NCBI RefSeq assembly: GCF_000003605.2
Contig: NW_003145799.1
Location: forward strand, 8,151 to 41,044
Origin: Saccoglossus kowalevskii
Lineage: Eukaryota; Hemichordata; Enteropneusta; Harrimaniidae
Reading direction: 5' to 3'
DNA length: 32,894 nucleotides
How positions within the stretch are numbered: the first letter of the stretch is position 1; every line of letters starts with the position of its first letter. The notes under the pieces are model-generated. The model did not search any database and was not told the DNA's origin. It was given only the letters and a program-made list of their open reading frames with translations. This document shows positions 20,627 through 29,715 of the stretch, piece after piece. Both the position numbers and the translations under genes were made by a program.

Positions 20627-22500
20627 TTCAAAACACTTTCTGGATGTCTCTACCTACAACAGTACTAAGTACATTTACAGTTATTCACAGTAAGAAACAA
20701 ACATAAATTAATAACAAATAAATTATCGAGAAAGGTTTGATCATGTTTTTGAATTCAGCATTCTCCATATGTTGTCTCTTTCAGAACCGTAATTTAGCGT
20801 AACTTTTCAAGGCTTCTCTTTAGACAGACAAATTTGCACAAACTGGACAGTCATTGTTTACATAATTACCACGTTACCACAAAAATGGCGAACCTTGTTA
20901 AACTGACTCAATCCGCGATTGCGAGATCACACTGCTGAATTTCTGGATGAAATTTCCTTAAGGCATTGGCGTAATCAAGTCCATTGAAATGTCTTCGATA
21001 ATGAGAAGACCTTTTCTTTCAGTTTCTTTGCAGATTTTCTTTTTGTTCGCTAATTATTTCTTAATTATGACAATAAATAATGAATAAAACACTGTAGACT
21101 TGATGTATTATCAAAAACGTACATTATAAATTGCCAAACTTATTAACCACTGATATCACAGTACTGATTGTGTCTGATAACGAATAATTTCACGCGTGAG
21201 CGTTCACATTGACGAAAACATTTTAAATCTCGCACTGCTAGAGCTTTCGGAAGGCTGGCTTCTAGAGTTATCTAAACTCAGACTGAGGGGTATACCACTA
21301 ACAAACATCACTGCCTCTTTGTACACGCTGACTGTTTGCAAACAAGCTAATCCCTCATGTGTCACTGATAAGTGATCTTATAAAACTATATAAATGTCAG
21401 ATGATGGGTAAGTATTGCTCAGTTACGATTTTCTCTTGGATAGCAGCACAATTACCAAGTTCGTTACGTAACATTAGTATGAAGATTTTAATTTAACCTT
21501 TACTTTTTGCGACTATGGTATTACAATGTTACATTTGTTTGTTTTTTATTAGCAAGTATAATTTGTTATGACTACGTTCATTACTTTGAACTCCAAACAA
21601 AGTGTGAAACAGGTCAAACTGTATCTAGGCAACTTTGTTTTTATTAATAATGTTTTGTAAGAGAAGAACTAAATATAGTTCACAGAATGTAATCACCGAA
21701 TATTTACTTCGATATCTAATCAACTGCTTTGTATTTATTTTGCCTACGCCTGTATCCACGCTATTGAAAGTGAGGATGGCAGTGATTTTAATTTATATTC
21801 GATGCTGATCTCGCAAAAAACGACATATATGTGAAATTGCATGAAAGCAATATTTAAAATTAAAGGATACTTGTATTCAAGGTTAATGAACTCATGGCAT
21901 TTTTAACCCAATAAAAAAAACGATTGTAAATGGGAATTTATCATTTGTAATTGTTTAACAATAATTGCATAATCACATCATTCAGAAGTAAATACATTGA
22001 AATTGCTTAATGTCATTAAATTATAAATCAAAAATTGTGCATATCGTGAACAATGCTTCCAAAATGCATAGCGTTAAATAGTGCTTAAACTAACACTTGT
22101 GAACTTTAAAAATTGTTTTCACCAGGAATATGTATAAAACGCGCTAAATGTCACATGACTTTTGAAACTGGACACACATGTTGTGAAGTGTTTATGATCA
22201 CGACAGGTAGAAAAGGGTCTCAATCGACATCATATAATGAAGTGTTTACTATCATAACACTTTGAAAAGGGCTCACGCAAAACACAAACTGAATATTGAC
22301 AACTGCTTGTGACAGACACATTTTAAAATGTATTTTCACTGATAACATGGTAAACAAACATTAACATTATCAATTTGGAAAACAAAATTAATCAAATACA
22401 TATTCAAGTAAGTATTTATTCCTAAATAGAATCATTGATAAGATAAGTTCGACTATAACATTTAAAAAGACAAAAATATATAGTTATTGTAAAAACAAGT
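20627..22500 (+). repeat. Block D, copy 2 of the large duplication
   Basis: This is the counterpart of 1-4,520 without the two inserts seen there. It carries about 200 extra bases near 21,190-21,410 relative to copy 1 (around a CACGCGTGAGCGTTCAC word). At 21,975 it shows the uninterrupted site of the 1,352-bp inverted-repeat element. It ends close to where the gypsy/LINE nest begins. Confidence 0.8.
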
Positions 22501-22625
22501 GAATAATGAACTGAAATAATATCTTTATACCCTTTCCTCACTGACTGTAATAGACTTCTTATTTGGCTAGTGTAAAGACCCCAGTGTAATACCATTTCAG
22601 TCAACAACCAACCAATGATCAGACA

Positions 22626-22695
22626 TGTAGTTCACGATGTAACTCTTTCTTGATACCGGGTTAATGAAAGAATCGTCTCGCAAGACAATCATTAA
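22626..22695 (-). repeat. Probable 3' part of the gypsy LTR, displaced by the LINE
   Basis: On the minus strand the sequence after the LINE tail contains 'CATTAACCCGGTATCAAGAA' and ends GTGAACTACA. That fits the R/U5 end of an LTR that began with TGT at 25,955 (TGT..ACA). Joined across the LINE it would make an LTR of about 400 bp. No second LTR is present to confirm this. Confidence 0.4.
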
Positions 22696-22764
22696 ATTCA
22701 ATTCAATTCGTTTATTTAAAGTCAGTTTAAAATACCTAGCCAAAGGCTAATATCACTACTACTG

Positions 22765-22985
22765 GACTACTAAAAATTACATCAAACAAAAGCAAAAATG
22801 ACAAACATCAAACACAGAGAAAAACAACAGTAAGACTTCACAAATAATTAATTGTTTACGTAATTAAAATATCACTGACTACTAAAAATTACATCAAACA
22901 AAAGCAAAAATGACAAACATCAAACACAGAGAAAAACAACAGTAAGACTTCACAAATAATTAATTGTTTAAGTAATTAAAATATC
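22765..22985 (-). repeat. Tandem pair of 112-bp units in the LINE 3' UTR
   Basis: Unit 1 (22,765-22,876) and unit 2 (22,877-22,985) both start GACTACTAAAAATTACATC. Over the shared length I see only one substitution (TTTACGTAAT against TTTAAGTAAT). The near identity contrasts with the heavy decay of the LINE coding region. Confidence 0.9.
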
Positions 22986-22994
22986 CTAAAATGA

Positions 22995-23690
22995 TGGTGA
23001 CCACAATGACACCATTTGCTTAAAAGAATACAAATCATTGCACTCCTTCATTTGGTTGGGAAGCGAGTTCTACATTTTAGCACCATAATAAGACAATGAC
23101 TCCAGTCCATAGCGTTTTGTCGATTTAACTGTAATTGATGAGAATTTCTCAAATTGTACGTTACGTTTTTCTCCTTGTATAAATCCCACATAAACGATGG
23201 GGAGAGTTTGTTCACACTTTTATAAACTTTAACAAGTGTGTCACGATTCCTGGACATCTCTAGGGTTTGTAGTCCAGCACGTTCCAATAAAGTTTGATAG
23301 CTGGACTGAAAATCATTGTACACAAATTTCAAAGCTCTGTATTGAATACGCTCCATCTTAGCAATGTTTACTTTACCACGAAAATTCCAAACTAAAGAAC
23401 CATAAGTAAAATGTTATAAAATAAAACATCTAAATATACATAGTCTTGAGGCTTGATCTAAATAGCCAGAAATCCTTTGCAAAACTTTCAATTGGGCACC
23501 TGCCCTTTTACACAGAACACTAACATGATGATGACAATTTAAATTCTGATCAATATTAATCCCGAGCAATTTAACACTAATTTCAGTTTCAATAGCAACA
23601 CCCCCAATACTAAAAGTGGTATTGTCAGATTGGTCATTTAATATAATTGCTTGAAATTTATTTATATTAGCTTCCATCATGTTATCTTTG
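22995..23690 (-). pseudogene. LINE ORF2, RT thumb and C-terminal domain
   Basis: Two minus frames cover this region. At 23,414-23,680 is the post-active-site region with 'MEANINKFQAIIL', KLLGINIDQNLNCHHHV, and an 'LCKRAGAQLKVLQRI' segment, all typical of the CR1-like thumb. At 23,048-23,356 is the C-terminal stretch MERIQYRALKFVYNDF, with YQTLLERAGLQTLEMSRNRD and LYKEKNVTYNLRN, common to many invertebrate CR1/L2-like elements. A frameshift or gap near 23,360-23,414 separates them. A further frame change inside the last 50 codons breaks the expected 'LSYYGAKMW' end near 23,060-23,090. Confidence 0.8.
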
Positions 23691-24400
23691 AACCATTTGA
23701 CAGCTATTTCTGACTTTTGAGTTAAGTTGTTTATCAGCTCATTTTTATTTGCACCAGCAGCTGATATAGTATTGTTATCAGCATAATAATAAAGTGATAT
23801 ATTTCTAGATATTTAAATAGGTCATTTACAAAAGTATTAAAAAATATTGGCCCTAAAACAGACCCCTGTGGGACCCCCTTACATAAACTGAGTCAGTCAC
23901 TAACATGCCTAGATAATTTGACTCTCTGCTTTCTAGATGTAAGATAAGACTAGATAAAAGCACATCCCTCCACTGACATGCCATAGGCTCTCAGCTTGGC
24001 AATTATCAGCTGATGGGAGAGACAGTCAAATGCTTTACTAAGGTCCATAAGGATGGCTCCTACTTGTTGCTTGTTTTCTAATGCAAGCTTCCAGTCTTCC
24101 ACAAGACGTAAGAAGACATGTTGACAACTATATCCCTTTCTATAAGCTGCAATTTTAGAATCCCAGATATGATCCAGAAAAACTGACATCTCTTTATGAA
24201 TAATAGTTTCCATAACCTTAGATAGAGATGGCAATATACTAACTGGTCTGTAATTTTTATAACAAGTCTGTTGTCTTTTTTAAAAAGTGGTACAACCTCA
24301 GCTAATTTAGCATTTTCAGGAAAAATACTCTTATCAATGCATTGGTTGAATATGGTGGAAATATGGCATATACTGGAAGCACCATGCCTCAACAGCCTTG
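23690..24400 (-). pseudogene. LINE ORF2, reverse transcriptase core with YADN active site
   Basis: Motifs in order on the minus strand are AEVVPLFKKDNR (about 24,285-24,310), a frameshift, then LSKVMETIIHKEM, RKGYSCQHVFLRLVEDW and the motif A segment ILMDLSKAFDCLSHQL with its Asp near 24,044. A stop follows near 23,950, then GVPQGSVLGPIFFN (about 23,835-23,877). A frameshift leads to YYYADNNTIS, where the second Asp of the usual YADD is Asn (codon at 23,774-23,776). The element therefore cannot make a working RT. The relative order and motif spelling fit the CR1/Jockey superfamily. Confidence 0.85.
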
Positions 24401-24618
24401 GCGGTATATTGTCATACCCCGTGGCATCCTTGTAATCATATGATTTATTATTTCTTCCACACTCTCAGGTGTTGTGTGACAAAAAGAAAAATTACACAAA
24501 TTTCAAATTCTGTTTTATATTAATGATACTATGGTGATCTTTAAAATGTCTTCACAAAGATTCACACATTTAATGTTTGAAGTATCATGTTCATTGTAGT
24601 GTAGATCAATGTGGCCAC

Positions 24619-25060
24619 CTATCTGTGACGCAATATTACATAAAAGTCATTCATTAAATTGGAAACATCGCAAGGATTTGTTTCAATTTTGTTGTTTGTT
24701 TCAATCATTATAGAACCACTATCTTTATTGCCCTTGTATGTCAAAAAGGGTTTGATAGTTTTCCAAAAGTCACTATGTTTGGGTCCCTTGTTACATTTAT
24801 TTTTAAAATAGTCGTTAATGGCCTGCTTACGAATTGAAGTTGTAAGATTTCTTTGGCGGTGGTAAGCTTCCCAGTTGTCATCAGTTGTGTTCTTATATTT
24901 ATTACGAAGGCGTGTCTTAACTCTCACCGCCCTCCTCAGGGTCTTATTCATAAAAGGGGCATCTTTAGCCCTTACTTTCAACTTCTTTAAAGGAGCATGA
25001 TCATCAATCACGTCCTGTAACATGCATTGTAGAGCCCAAAAATTGTCCGAGGGGCCATGG
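24619..25060 (-). pseudogene. LINE ORF2, endonuclease-RT linker
   Basis: The frame at 24,619-25,023 has IDDHAPLKKLKVRAKDAPFM, then Arg/Lys-rich NKTLRRAVRVKTRLRNKYKN, then FWKTIKPFLTYKG. The 'HAPLKK..VR....PF/WMN' linker and 'FWK.I.PF/L' words are characteristic of CR1-like ORF2 proteins between endonuclease and RT. It joins the endonuclease frame with a one-base shift at about 25,065-25,075. Further towards the RT the frames are interrupted (24,400-24,619) and probably partly deleted. Confidence 0.8.
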
Positions 25061-25623
25061 AAATTTGACAGACTGCCAAAGGAATAAAATTGACATCCTT
25101 AGCATATTCATCAATGTCAAAATTGTTATAATTGCGAAAAGTTATACTTTTAGCTTGAAATCTTGGCGAAAGAAACTTCATTATCACGAAAATCACATTA
25201 TGGGAGTCGCTCACTCCATTACTTACCCGATTACCCGATTTGGCATATTGTGATAGATTGTTTATTAAGATTACATCAATAAGCGAGGGTCCATGAATTG
25301 TATAATTTGTGGGTTCCTTAATTAGTTGCGTAAGATCATATTGGTCACATAGGTCCGATAAAAGTGCTCCTTTGGACCGCACTAACATGTCAAAATTCAA
25401 ATCGCCCATCAGACATATACTTTTGAAATGTTGATGCGCTAGATCCAGCATATCTGACATATAATCGTTAAAAATGTTATTAGGTATCTTAGGGGGTTTA
25501 TACGCCATAACAAATAAACACTTACTGCTCCTATTTGGGTTCACTTCAATAGCAATGGTTTTCATCGCGGACTTACTTTCATACTGTTCAAGGCGCCTAC
25601 AAGGAATATCGGACAACCTAAAT
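25061..25623 (-). pseudogene. LINE ORF2, C-terminal half of the AP endonuclease
   Basis: This minus frame encodes LEQYESKSAMKTIAIEVNPN, MAYKPPKIPNNIF, ICLMGDLNFDML (the GDLN catalytic motif), PSLIDVILIN and GVSDSHNVIFVIM (the SDxH-type end of the nuclease). These are the later motifs of the apurinic endonuclease domain that nicks target DNA in LINE integration. The first half of the domain is missing at the 5' truncation near 25,623, where the sequence meets the gypsy LTR. The ATG used by the longer open frame (25,652) lies in LTR sequence and is not a real start. Confidence 0.8.
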
Positions 25624-25955
25624 ACAAGATTAATAGCCCTTAAATAGGCCATGGCTCGTAAATCATAAGGAGGTTGGCTTTCATTTGGGAAAGAAATGAA
25701 ATATTTCTAAATGGTATATTCTAACTGTCCATTGCCATACATGGCTATGTGACTTCAAGTAAACCCTGGTTAATCAACTTGACTCTTAATGAGTTCCTGT
25801 AGGAAGTCCAAGTATTCTAAAATAAATAGAACCTCATATGTTTCCTGGCCTGTATCTTCTGGGAGGGTCAAGTATCTCTCATTAAACTGTGTGTGACCAA
25901 CTCCCACGCATGGACTTGCACTTAACACTATTCAGCTCTGAAAAATATCATGACA
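25624..25955 (-). repeat. 5' part of the gypsy 3' LTR (U3), with a TATA-like box
   Basis: It begins TGTCATGATATT directly after a polypurine tract (minus strand GAAGAAAGGGGG, 25,956-25,967). It ends at the LINE junction just after GCCTATTTAAGG (about 25,638-25,649), a plausible TATA-like core promoter. The LTR start next to the tract is the expected layout for plus-strand priming in LTR elements. Confidence 0.55.
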
Positions 25956-26465
25956 CCCCCTTTCTTCAGGTGAAAAATTGTACTTTTTCTAGAGGGTTAT
26001 TCAAGTGTCAATGATTCTAAAACACTTAAGAGTTATCTTAATGTTCAACATAATTGATCTTCGGATGGTCCACTGGAAACTCATTTCATAATCAGTTCAG
26101 CAAAGTCAAAGGTCATGACTGCACACAATGTAATTTGACATCAGTGACTTTATAATATCAGATGTACCTTGATGTTGTCAGTTCACAGAGTTGTAGTAAC
26201 GTTCCTGCTTAAGATTAAACTTGAATTATTCACATGTCACTATAACCCTTGAAGTGTATTGAGTGTACAAATCAGTATCCTTAGAAATATATTGATGAGC
26301 AAGCATATTATATTGAAATAAACTACAAAATCTTAAAATTCTAAGAGTAAAAATTAACATGACACTATATATATATGTTTTTTTCGTCTTCATCACTCAC
26401 TTGAGTGTGGTTAGCTATTCAACTACAGTAAATTACTAAATACAGTAACTTTAACTTTATGTACC
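25956..26465 (-). other. 3' untranslated region of the gypsy element with polypurine tract
   Basis: Between the pol stop (26,466-26,468) and the LTR there are about 500 AT-rich bases with no supported frame. The purine run GAAGAAAGGGGG lies at its LTR end (25,956-25,967). Confidence 0.55.
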
Positions 26466-27560
26466 TTAAAAACGTCTAGACAGAGCATCCGCATTGTTGT
26501 TTAATTTCCCACTTTTGTGAAGCGTCTGTTTGTAATATGAATTCACATTCAAAGTCAGGGCTTTTCAGCACTGGCTCAGTTGTCAATGCATTTTTCAATA
26601 TATTGAAAGCTTCTTCACGTTGCTCACTCCAAACAATATTGTTGGGTTTATTTTTCTTGATCAAGTCAGTTAATGGACTTGCCACACTAGCAAAATTTGG
26701 GATAGATTTTCGGTAATAGCCTACTAATCCTAAATATGCTCGTATGTCTTTCTTAACAATTGGTGTGGGGAATGCCTTGACTGACTGAATTTTCTCTGGG
26801 TCTGGTTTTACAGTTCCCTTAATTATGTGAACCAGAAATTTGACTGAATCTTTTCCAGCACGAAATGTGTCTGGCTTAGCTGTTAGACCTGCCTGTATCA
26901 ACCTCTTTAATACCGACTTAATGTGTTTCAAATGGCTAATCCAGTCATTCTTATAGATGATGATGTCATTAAATAAGTCTCTGACAAAGTCAGTGCATTT
27001 GCATAATATTTTATCTAGCAATCTTTGAAAAGTAGCTGGGCTGCCCTGGAGTCCAGAAGGCATGACTTTATACATATAAAGCCCAAACGGGTTACAAATG
27101 CTGATTTTTCCCCTGGAATTTTTTCCAAGGGTAGTTGCCAATATCCCTTTGTGAGATCAATGGTTGTGTAAAATTTTGCCTTAGTAACTTCATCAAGAAT
27201 TTCATCAATGCGAGACATTGGATATGCATCAAATTTAGAAATACTATTTAGCTTCCTGAAATCAGTGCACAAACTTATAGTATTATTTTTCTTTGGGACA
27301 ATTTCTATGGGTGATGTCCATGGTTCAGATTCCTCAATGATTCCAGAAGCCAGCACACTCTCAATTTTTTTTTTACTAGATATTTTGTAGCTGGGGGAAG
27401 CCTATAAGGCTTTTGCCTAATTGGTACTTCGCTAGAAGTTTGTATTTGGTGTTCTACCAAATTGGTTCTCCCAGGTACATCAGTAAACACATATGCATAA
27501 CTTTGCAAGACAATGTAACTCAGTGGTTTGTTCAACAGATAAGTAATCATCTACATTTAC
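26466..27560 (-). pseudogene. pol: Gypsy reverse transcriptase and truncated RNase H
   Basis: From 27,550 down I read VFTDVPGRTNLVEHQIQTSS and PIRQKPYRLP, then after a frameshift ASGIIEESEPWTSPIEIVPK, LCTDFRKLNSISKFDAYPM and TTIDLTKGYWQLPLEK. After a second shift come FGLYMYKVMPSGLQGSPATF and a catalytic loop reading LFND where YLDD is usual (Asn codon 26,968-26,970). Next are the thumb (GLTAKPDTF, PDPEKIQSVKAFPTP, YLGLVGYYRKSIPNFA) and the start of RNase H (FILQTDASQKW). The middle of RNase H is deleted. The final NNADALSRRF and stop codon (26,466) follow in another frame. RT is very probably inactive. Confidence 0.85.
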
Positions 27561-28030
27561 CTGTTCCCAAGTAAGGGTTTTTGTAAATCCAGGTGCCAAC
27601 TGTGACTCATCCTCCTCATTTTCCCCATCACTGTCAAACACAGCTGGATGTACATATCCTTCCTCCCATTCAGCTTTATTTGCATTCATTTCCTCTGTAA
27701 CATTTACATTCAGACACTCTCTCTCCACATATAATCTTAACATATTGACATAGAAAACTTTACTTTTCTTTCGTCGTTTTCCTATTCCGATTTCATAATC
27801 TAACTCCCCCACTTTCTTTTTAATAATGAAGGGGCCCTGCCATTCTGCTTCCAGCTTGTTAGAACTGGTTGGCAAAAGAACTAAAACTTTGTGACCCACT
27901 TCAAAATGATGATACTGTGCATTTCTATAATATCAAGTCTTTTGACCTTTCTGAGCTTCCGCTAGATTTTCATGCACCAGGTTCATCATATCAGTCATTT
28001 TGGATTTCATATCCAGCACATAAGTCACCA
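27561..28030 (-). pseudogene. pol: Gypsy integrase C-terminal domain and linker to RT
   Basis: The frame (GTG or upstream start at 27,899) has GHKVLVLLPTSSNKLEAEWQ, GPFIIKKKVGELDYEI and KVFYVNMLRLYVERE. This is the SH3-like/chromo-type end of a Ty3/gypsy integrase, which usually reads 'W.GP..V......Y......K....H.NMLK.Y'. It continues into a long acidic linker (DSDGENEEDESQLAPGF) and then VEQTTELHCL, which leads by frameshift into the RT start. The continuous run from integrase tail to RT shows that integrase lies upstream of RT within the same polyprotein. Confidence 0.8.
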
Positions 28031-28900
28031 CACTTCACTCATCCACTTTACCACCCGTCCATGACTTTTTTACTACATCTAATGGCTCCCGAATCTGTAT
28101 TCCATAGAGTAATTCAACGGTGACTGTTGACTGTTGAGAGACCTCCCGACATGCAAATAATACATATGGTAAATAGGTATCCCATTGGGATAGGTTTTCC
28201 ATGGCACATTTACGCATCATATTTTTCAAAGTTTGGTTGAAACGTTTAATTAAGCCATTAGTTTCTGCATGGAAAGGACTTGATTTCAGGTGATTAATTA
28301 CCAAACTTTCACATAATTGCTTGGTAAGATGGGACATGAAATTTGTTCTTTGATTTGAAACTATTTCTTCTGGGATCCCTATCCTTGCAAATACATGAGT
28401 GATTGATTAGTGCTTCTGTAATAGTTTCTGAATCCTGGTTTCTAATTGCAATTGCTTCAGGAAAACGTGTTGCATGATCACAAACTACCGGAGCATATTT
28501 CATACCTCGTTTACTTCTTGGCATTGGTCCAATCATATATCTATATTTATTTTTTGAACGGTGTACTAATAATGTCTGATGACTGCAGTGGAGCTTTATC
28601 TTTACTTCTAATTTTCATAGTTTTCTGACAAGCATCGTATGGTCTACAGTACTTAGCAACATCAAAAAATATACCTGGTCAATAAAAGTTCTGCAACATT
28701 CTTTGTTTTTTTTTTCAATACCTAAATGACCAGCCATTGGTATTTCATGTGCTATATACAGTAATTCTGACCTACACTTTTGAGGTACTACGATTTGAAT
28801 AAACACCTTCCCTTCGGGGTATTTTATAGACTTGCCCTTTGTTTTAGGATTGGGACTCCACTTCCTGTACAAAATATTATCTCTTACAAATGCCACTCGT
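28031..28900 (-). pseudogene. pol: Gypsy integrase zinc finger and catalytic core, catalytic residues lost
   Basis: The N-terminal zinc finger is visible: AHEIPMAGHLG with both His (28,726-28,749), then after a frameshift CRPYDAC (28,628-28,648). The core shows IGPMPRSKRG and VVCDHATRFPEAIAIRNQ. The first catalytic Asp, expected just before IGP, falls in a frameshift (about 28,530-28,545). The second, expected in a 'SDQGT'-like motif, reads SNQRT (Asn codon 28,353-28,355). The third, a Glu in the NGLxERFN motif, reads NGLIKRFN (Lys codon 28,245-28,247). The frame then continues with WDTYLPYVLFACREV. All three acidic positions are thus lost, so the enzyme cannot integrate DNA. Confidence 0.85.
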
Positions 28901-29147
28901 TCCTCACCTAAGGAACTTTATGGAACTGCTTTATCCCTCACCCCTTGTAATGTTATGTCCCCTGTCTGCAATCTTGGCAACTGAGTTGGGTCTAAATTTA
29001 GTCAACTTCCAGTTTCTTCCTGAACTTCTAATGCACTCGCCAACCCTTTATGAGCACTATTTCCTGTGTGTGACTATTTCTGACTGATTAATTGGCTTGG
29101 TGACTATCCCGCTTGCTTTGGCACTTTCGTTTTTTTTTTGTTCAATT
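28901..29147 (-). pseudogene. Protease-integrase spacer of the gypsy element
   Basis: On the minus strand, short broken stretches such as a 'VTRSQ'-like word would be expected here. I can only follow discontinuous frames with stops. A homopolymer run of T (29,129-29,138 on the plus strand) marks a likely frameshift site. No separate gene is present. Confidence 0.4.
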
Positions 29148-29402
29148 TCAGCTATTTTCTGACTGATTTCGTGTAATTAGAAAAACCAATTTACATGTAG
29201 TTTCTTCATCATTTCCTAACAAGAAGTCACACACAAGATCTGGGGTCACTCCTACCAAAATCTGTCCAGAAAAATACTCACAATGTACATTAACTTTGGC
29301 CAATTTGACCCCATATGCCCCAGGTTTAAATCCTTTTACAACTACTGTTTCACCCTCTAAATAATTTGCATCTTTAACAAATTTGGGGTGTACCAAAGTT
29401 GA
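29148..29402 (-). pseudogene. Gypsy aspartic protease, N-terminal end lost at the breakpoint
   Basis: The minus frame reads LVHPKFVKDANYLEGETVVV, then KVNVHCEYFSGQILVGV and DLVCDFLLGND. A '..CDFLLGND' end is typical of retropepsin-like proteases of gypsy elements, which process the polyprotein. The catalytic DTG/DSG motif should lie immediately before TLVHP. It is absent because the sequence switches at about 29,400 into a plus-strand gag fragment, so the residues before LVHP in the open frame are antisense gag. Confidence 0.7.
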
Positions 29403-29712
29403 GAGAACGTGAGTTGGAAGAATGAATGTGGCAACAGCATGAGGTGTTTGAGGCACGATTGCGTGTGTTGAGTAAAACTCAAGCTAATAATGCGATCAAA
29501 GTTCCAAAATTGGGAATACACGATGATATTGATGTTTATTTGAATGCTTTCGAACATTTGGCAATGATAAACAAAAATCGGAAAAAGAGTCTTGGTCAAA
29601 TAGACTGGCACCAGAGTTAACTGGAAAAGCCAGAGAGGCTTATACAGCACTTCCTTTGGAAGATGTGATTAATTATAATAAGTTAAAATTAGCCATTGTA
29701 AACTTATTATTA
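29402..29712 (+). pseudogene. gag: Gag fragment (SCAN-like region) in inverted orientation
   Basis: On the plus strand the sequence encodes a charged Arg/Glu stretch (RERELEE), then QQHEVFEARLRVLSKTQ, then VPKLGIHDDIDVYLNAFEHL. After a frameshift come LAPELTGKAREAYTALPLED and VINYNKLKLAIVN. This is the 'KLPKL...DDI..YL..FE....LAPxLTGKA..AY..L......Y..LK.AIL' pattern of SCAN-related gag proteins in gypsy elements. It points away from the neighbouring minus-strand pol, so the element has been rearranged. It stops abruptly where the C4 repeat begins (about 29,713). Confidence 0.75.
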
Positions 29713-29715
29713 ACC

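Larger units (their letters stand above)
22696..25623 (-). mobile_element. 5'-truncated CR1/Jockey-superfamily LINE
   Basis: The element encodes, in minus orientation, the C-terminal part of an AP endonuclease, a linker, a reverse transcriptase and a C-terminal domain. It ends in a 3' UTR with a 112-bp tandem pair and a short (GAATT)n-type tail (22,697-22,711). A tail of short repeats instead of poly(A) is usual for CR1-like elements. Similar words flank it: ACAATCATTAA at 22,685-22,695 and ACAAGATTAA at 25,624-25,633. They may be a diverged target-site duplication. Several frameshifts and an Asp-to-Asn change in the RT active site show it is inactive. Confidence 0.8.
22626..29402 (-). mobile_element. 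Ty3/gypsy-type element with integrase before RT (Gmr1-like order), interrupted by a LINE
   Basis: On the minus strand from high to low coordinates I read protease remnant (29,148-29,400), integrase (27,590-28,900), RT (26,700-27,550), RNase H remnant to the pol stop (26,466), a polypurine tract (25,956-25,967) and an LTR starting TGTCATGA at 25,955. The LTR seems to be split by the LINE, with its end ('..GTGAACTACA') at 22,626. Sequence identity is Ty3/gypsy-like, but integrase precedes RT, as known for Gmr1-like elements. All domains are broken. There is no 5' LTR; the gag lies inverted beyond 29,402. Confidence 0.75.

Noticed and set aside
25636-25652. ATG at 25,652 as the start of the LINE endonuclease frame
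   Set aside because: The codons before about 25,623 belong to the LTR (TATTTAAGG region); the LINE is 5'-truncated and has no start of its own here.
29426-29650. Minus-strand frame 29,357-29,650 and the start of the protease frame beyond 29,402
   Set aside because: They are antisense to the plus-strand gag fragment, so they are shadows created by the rearrangement.
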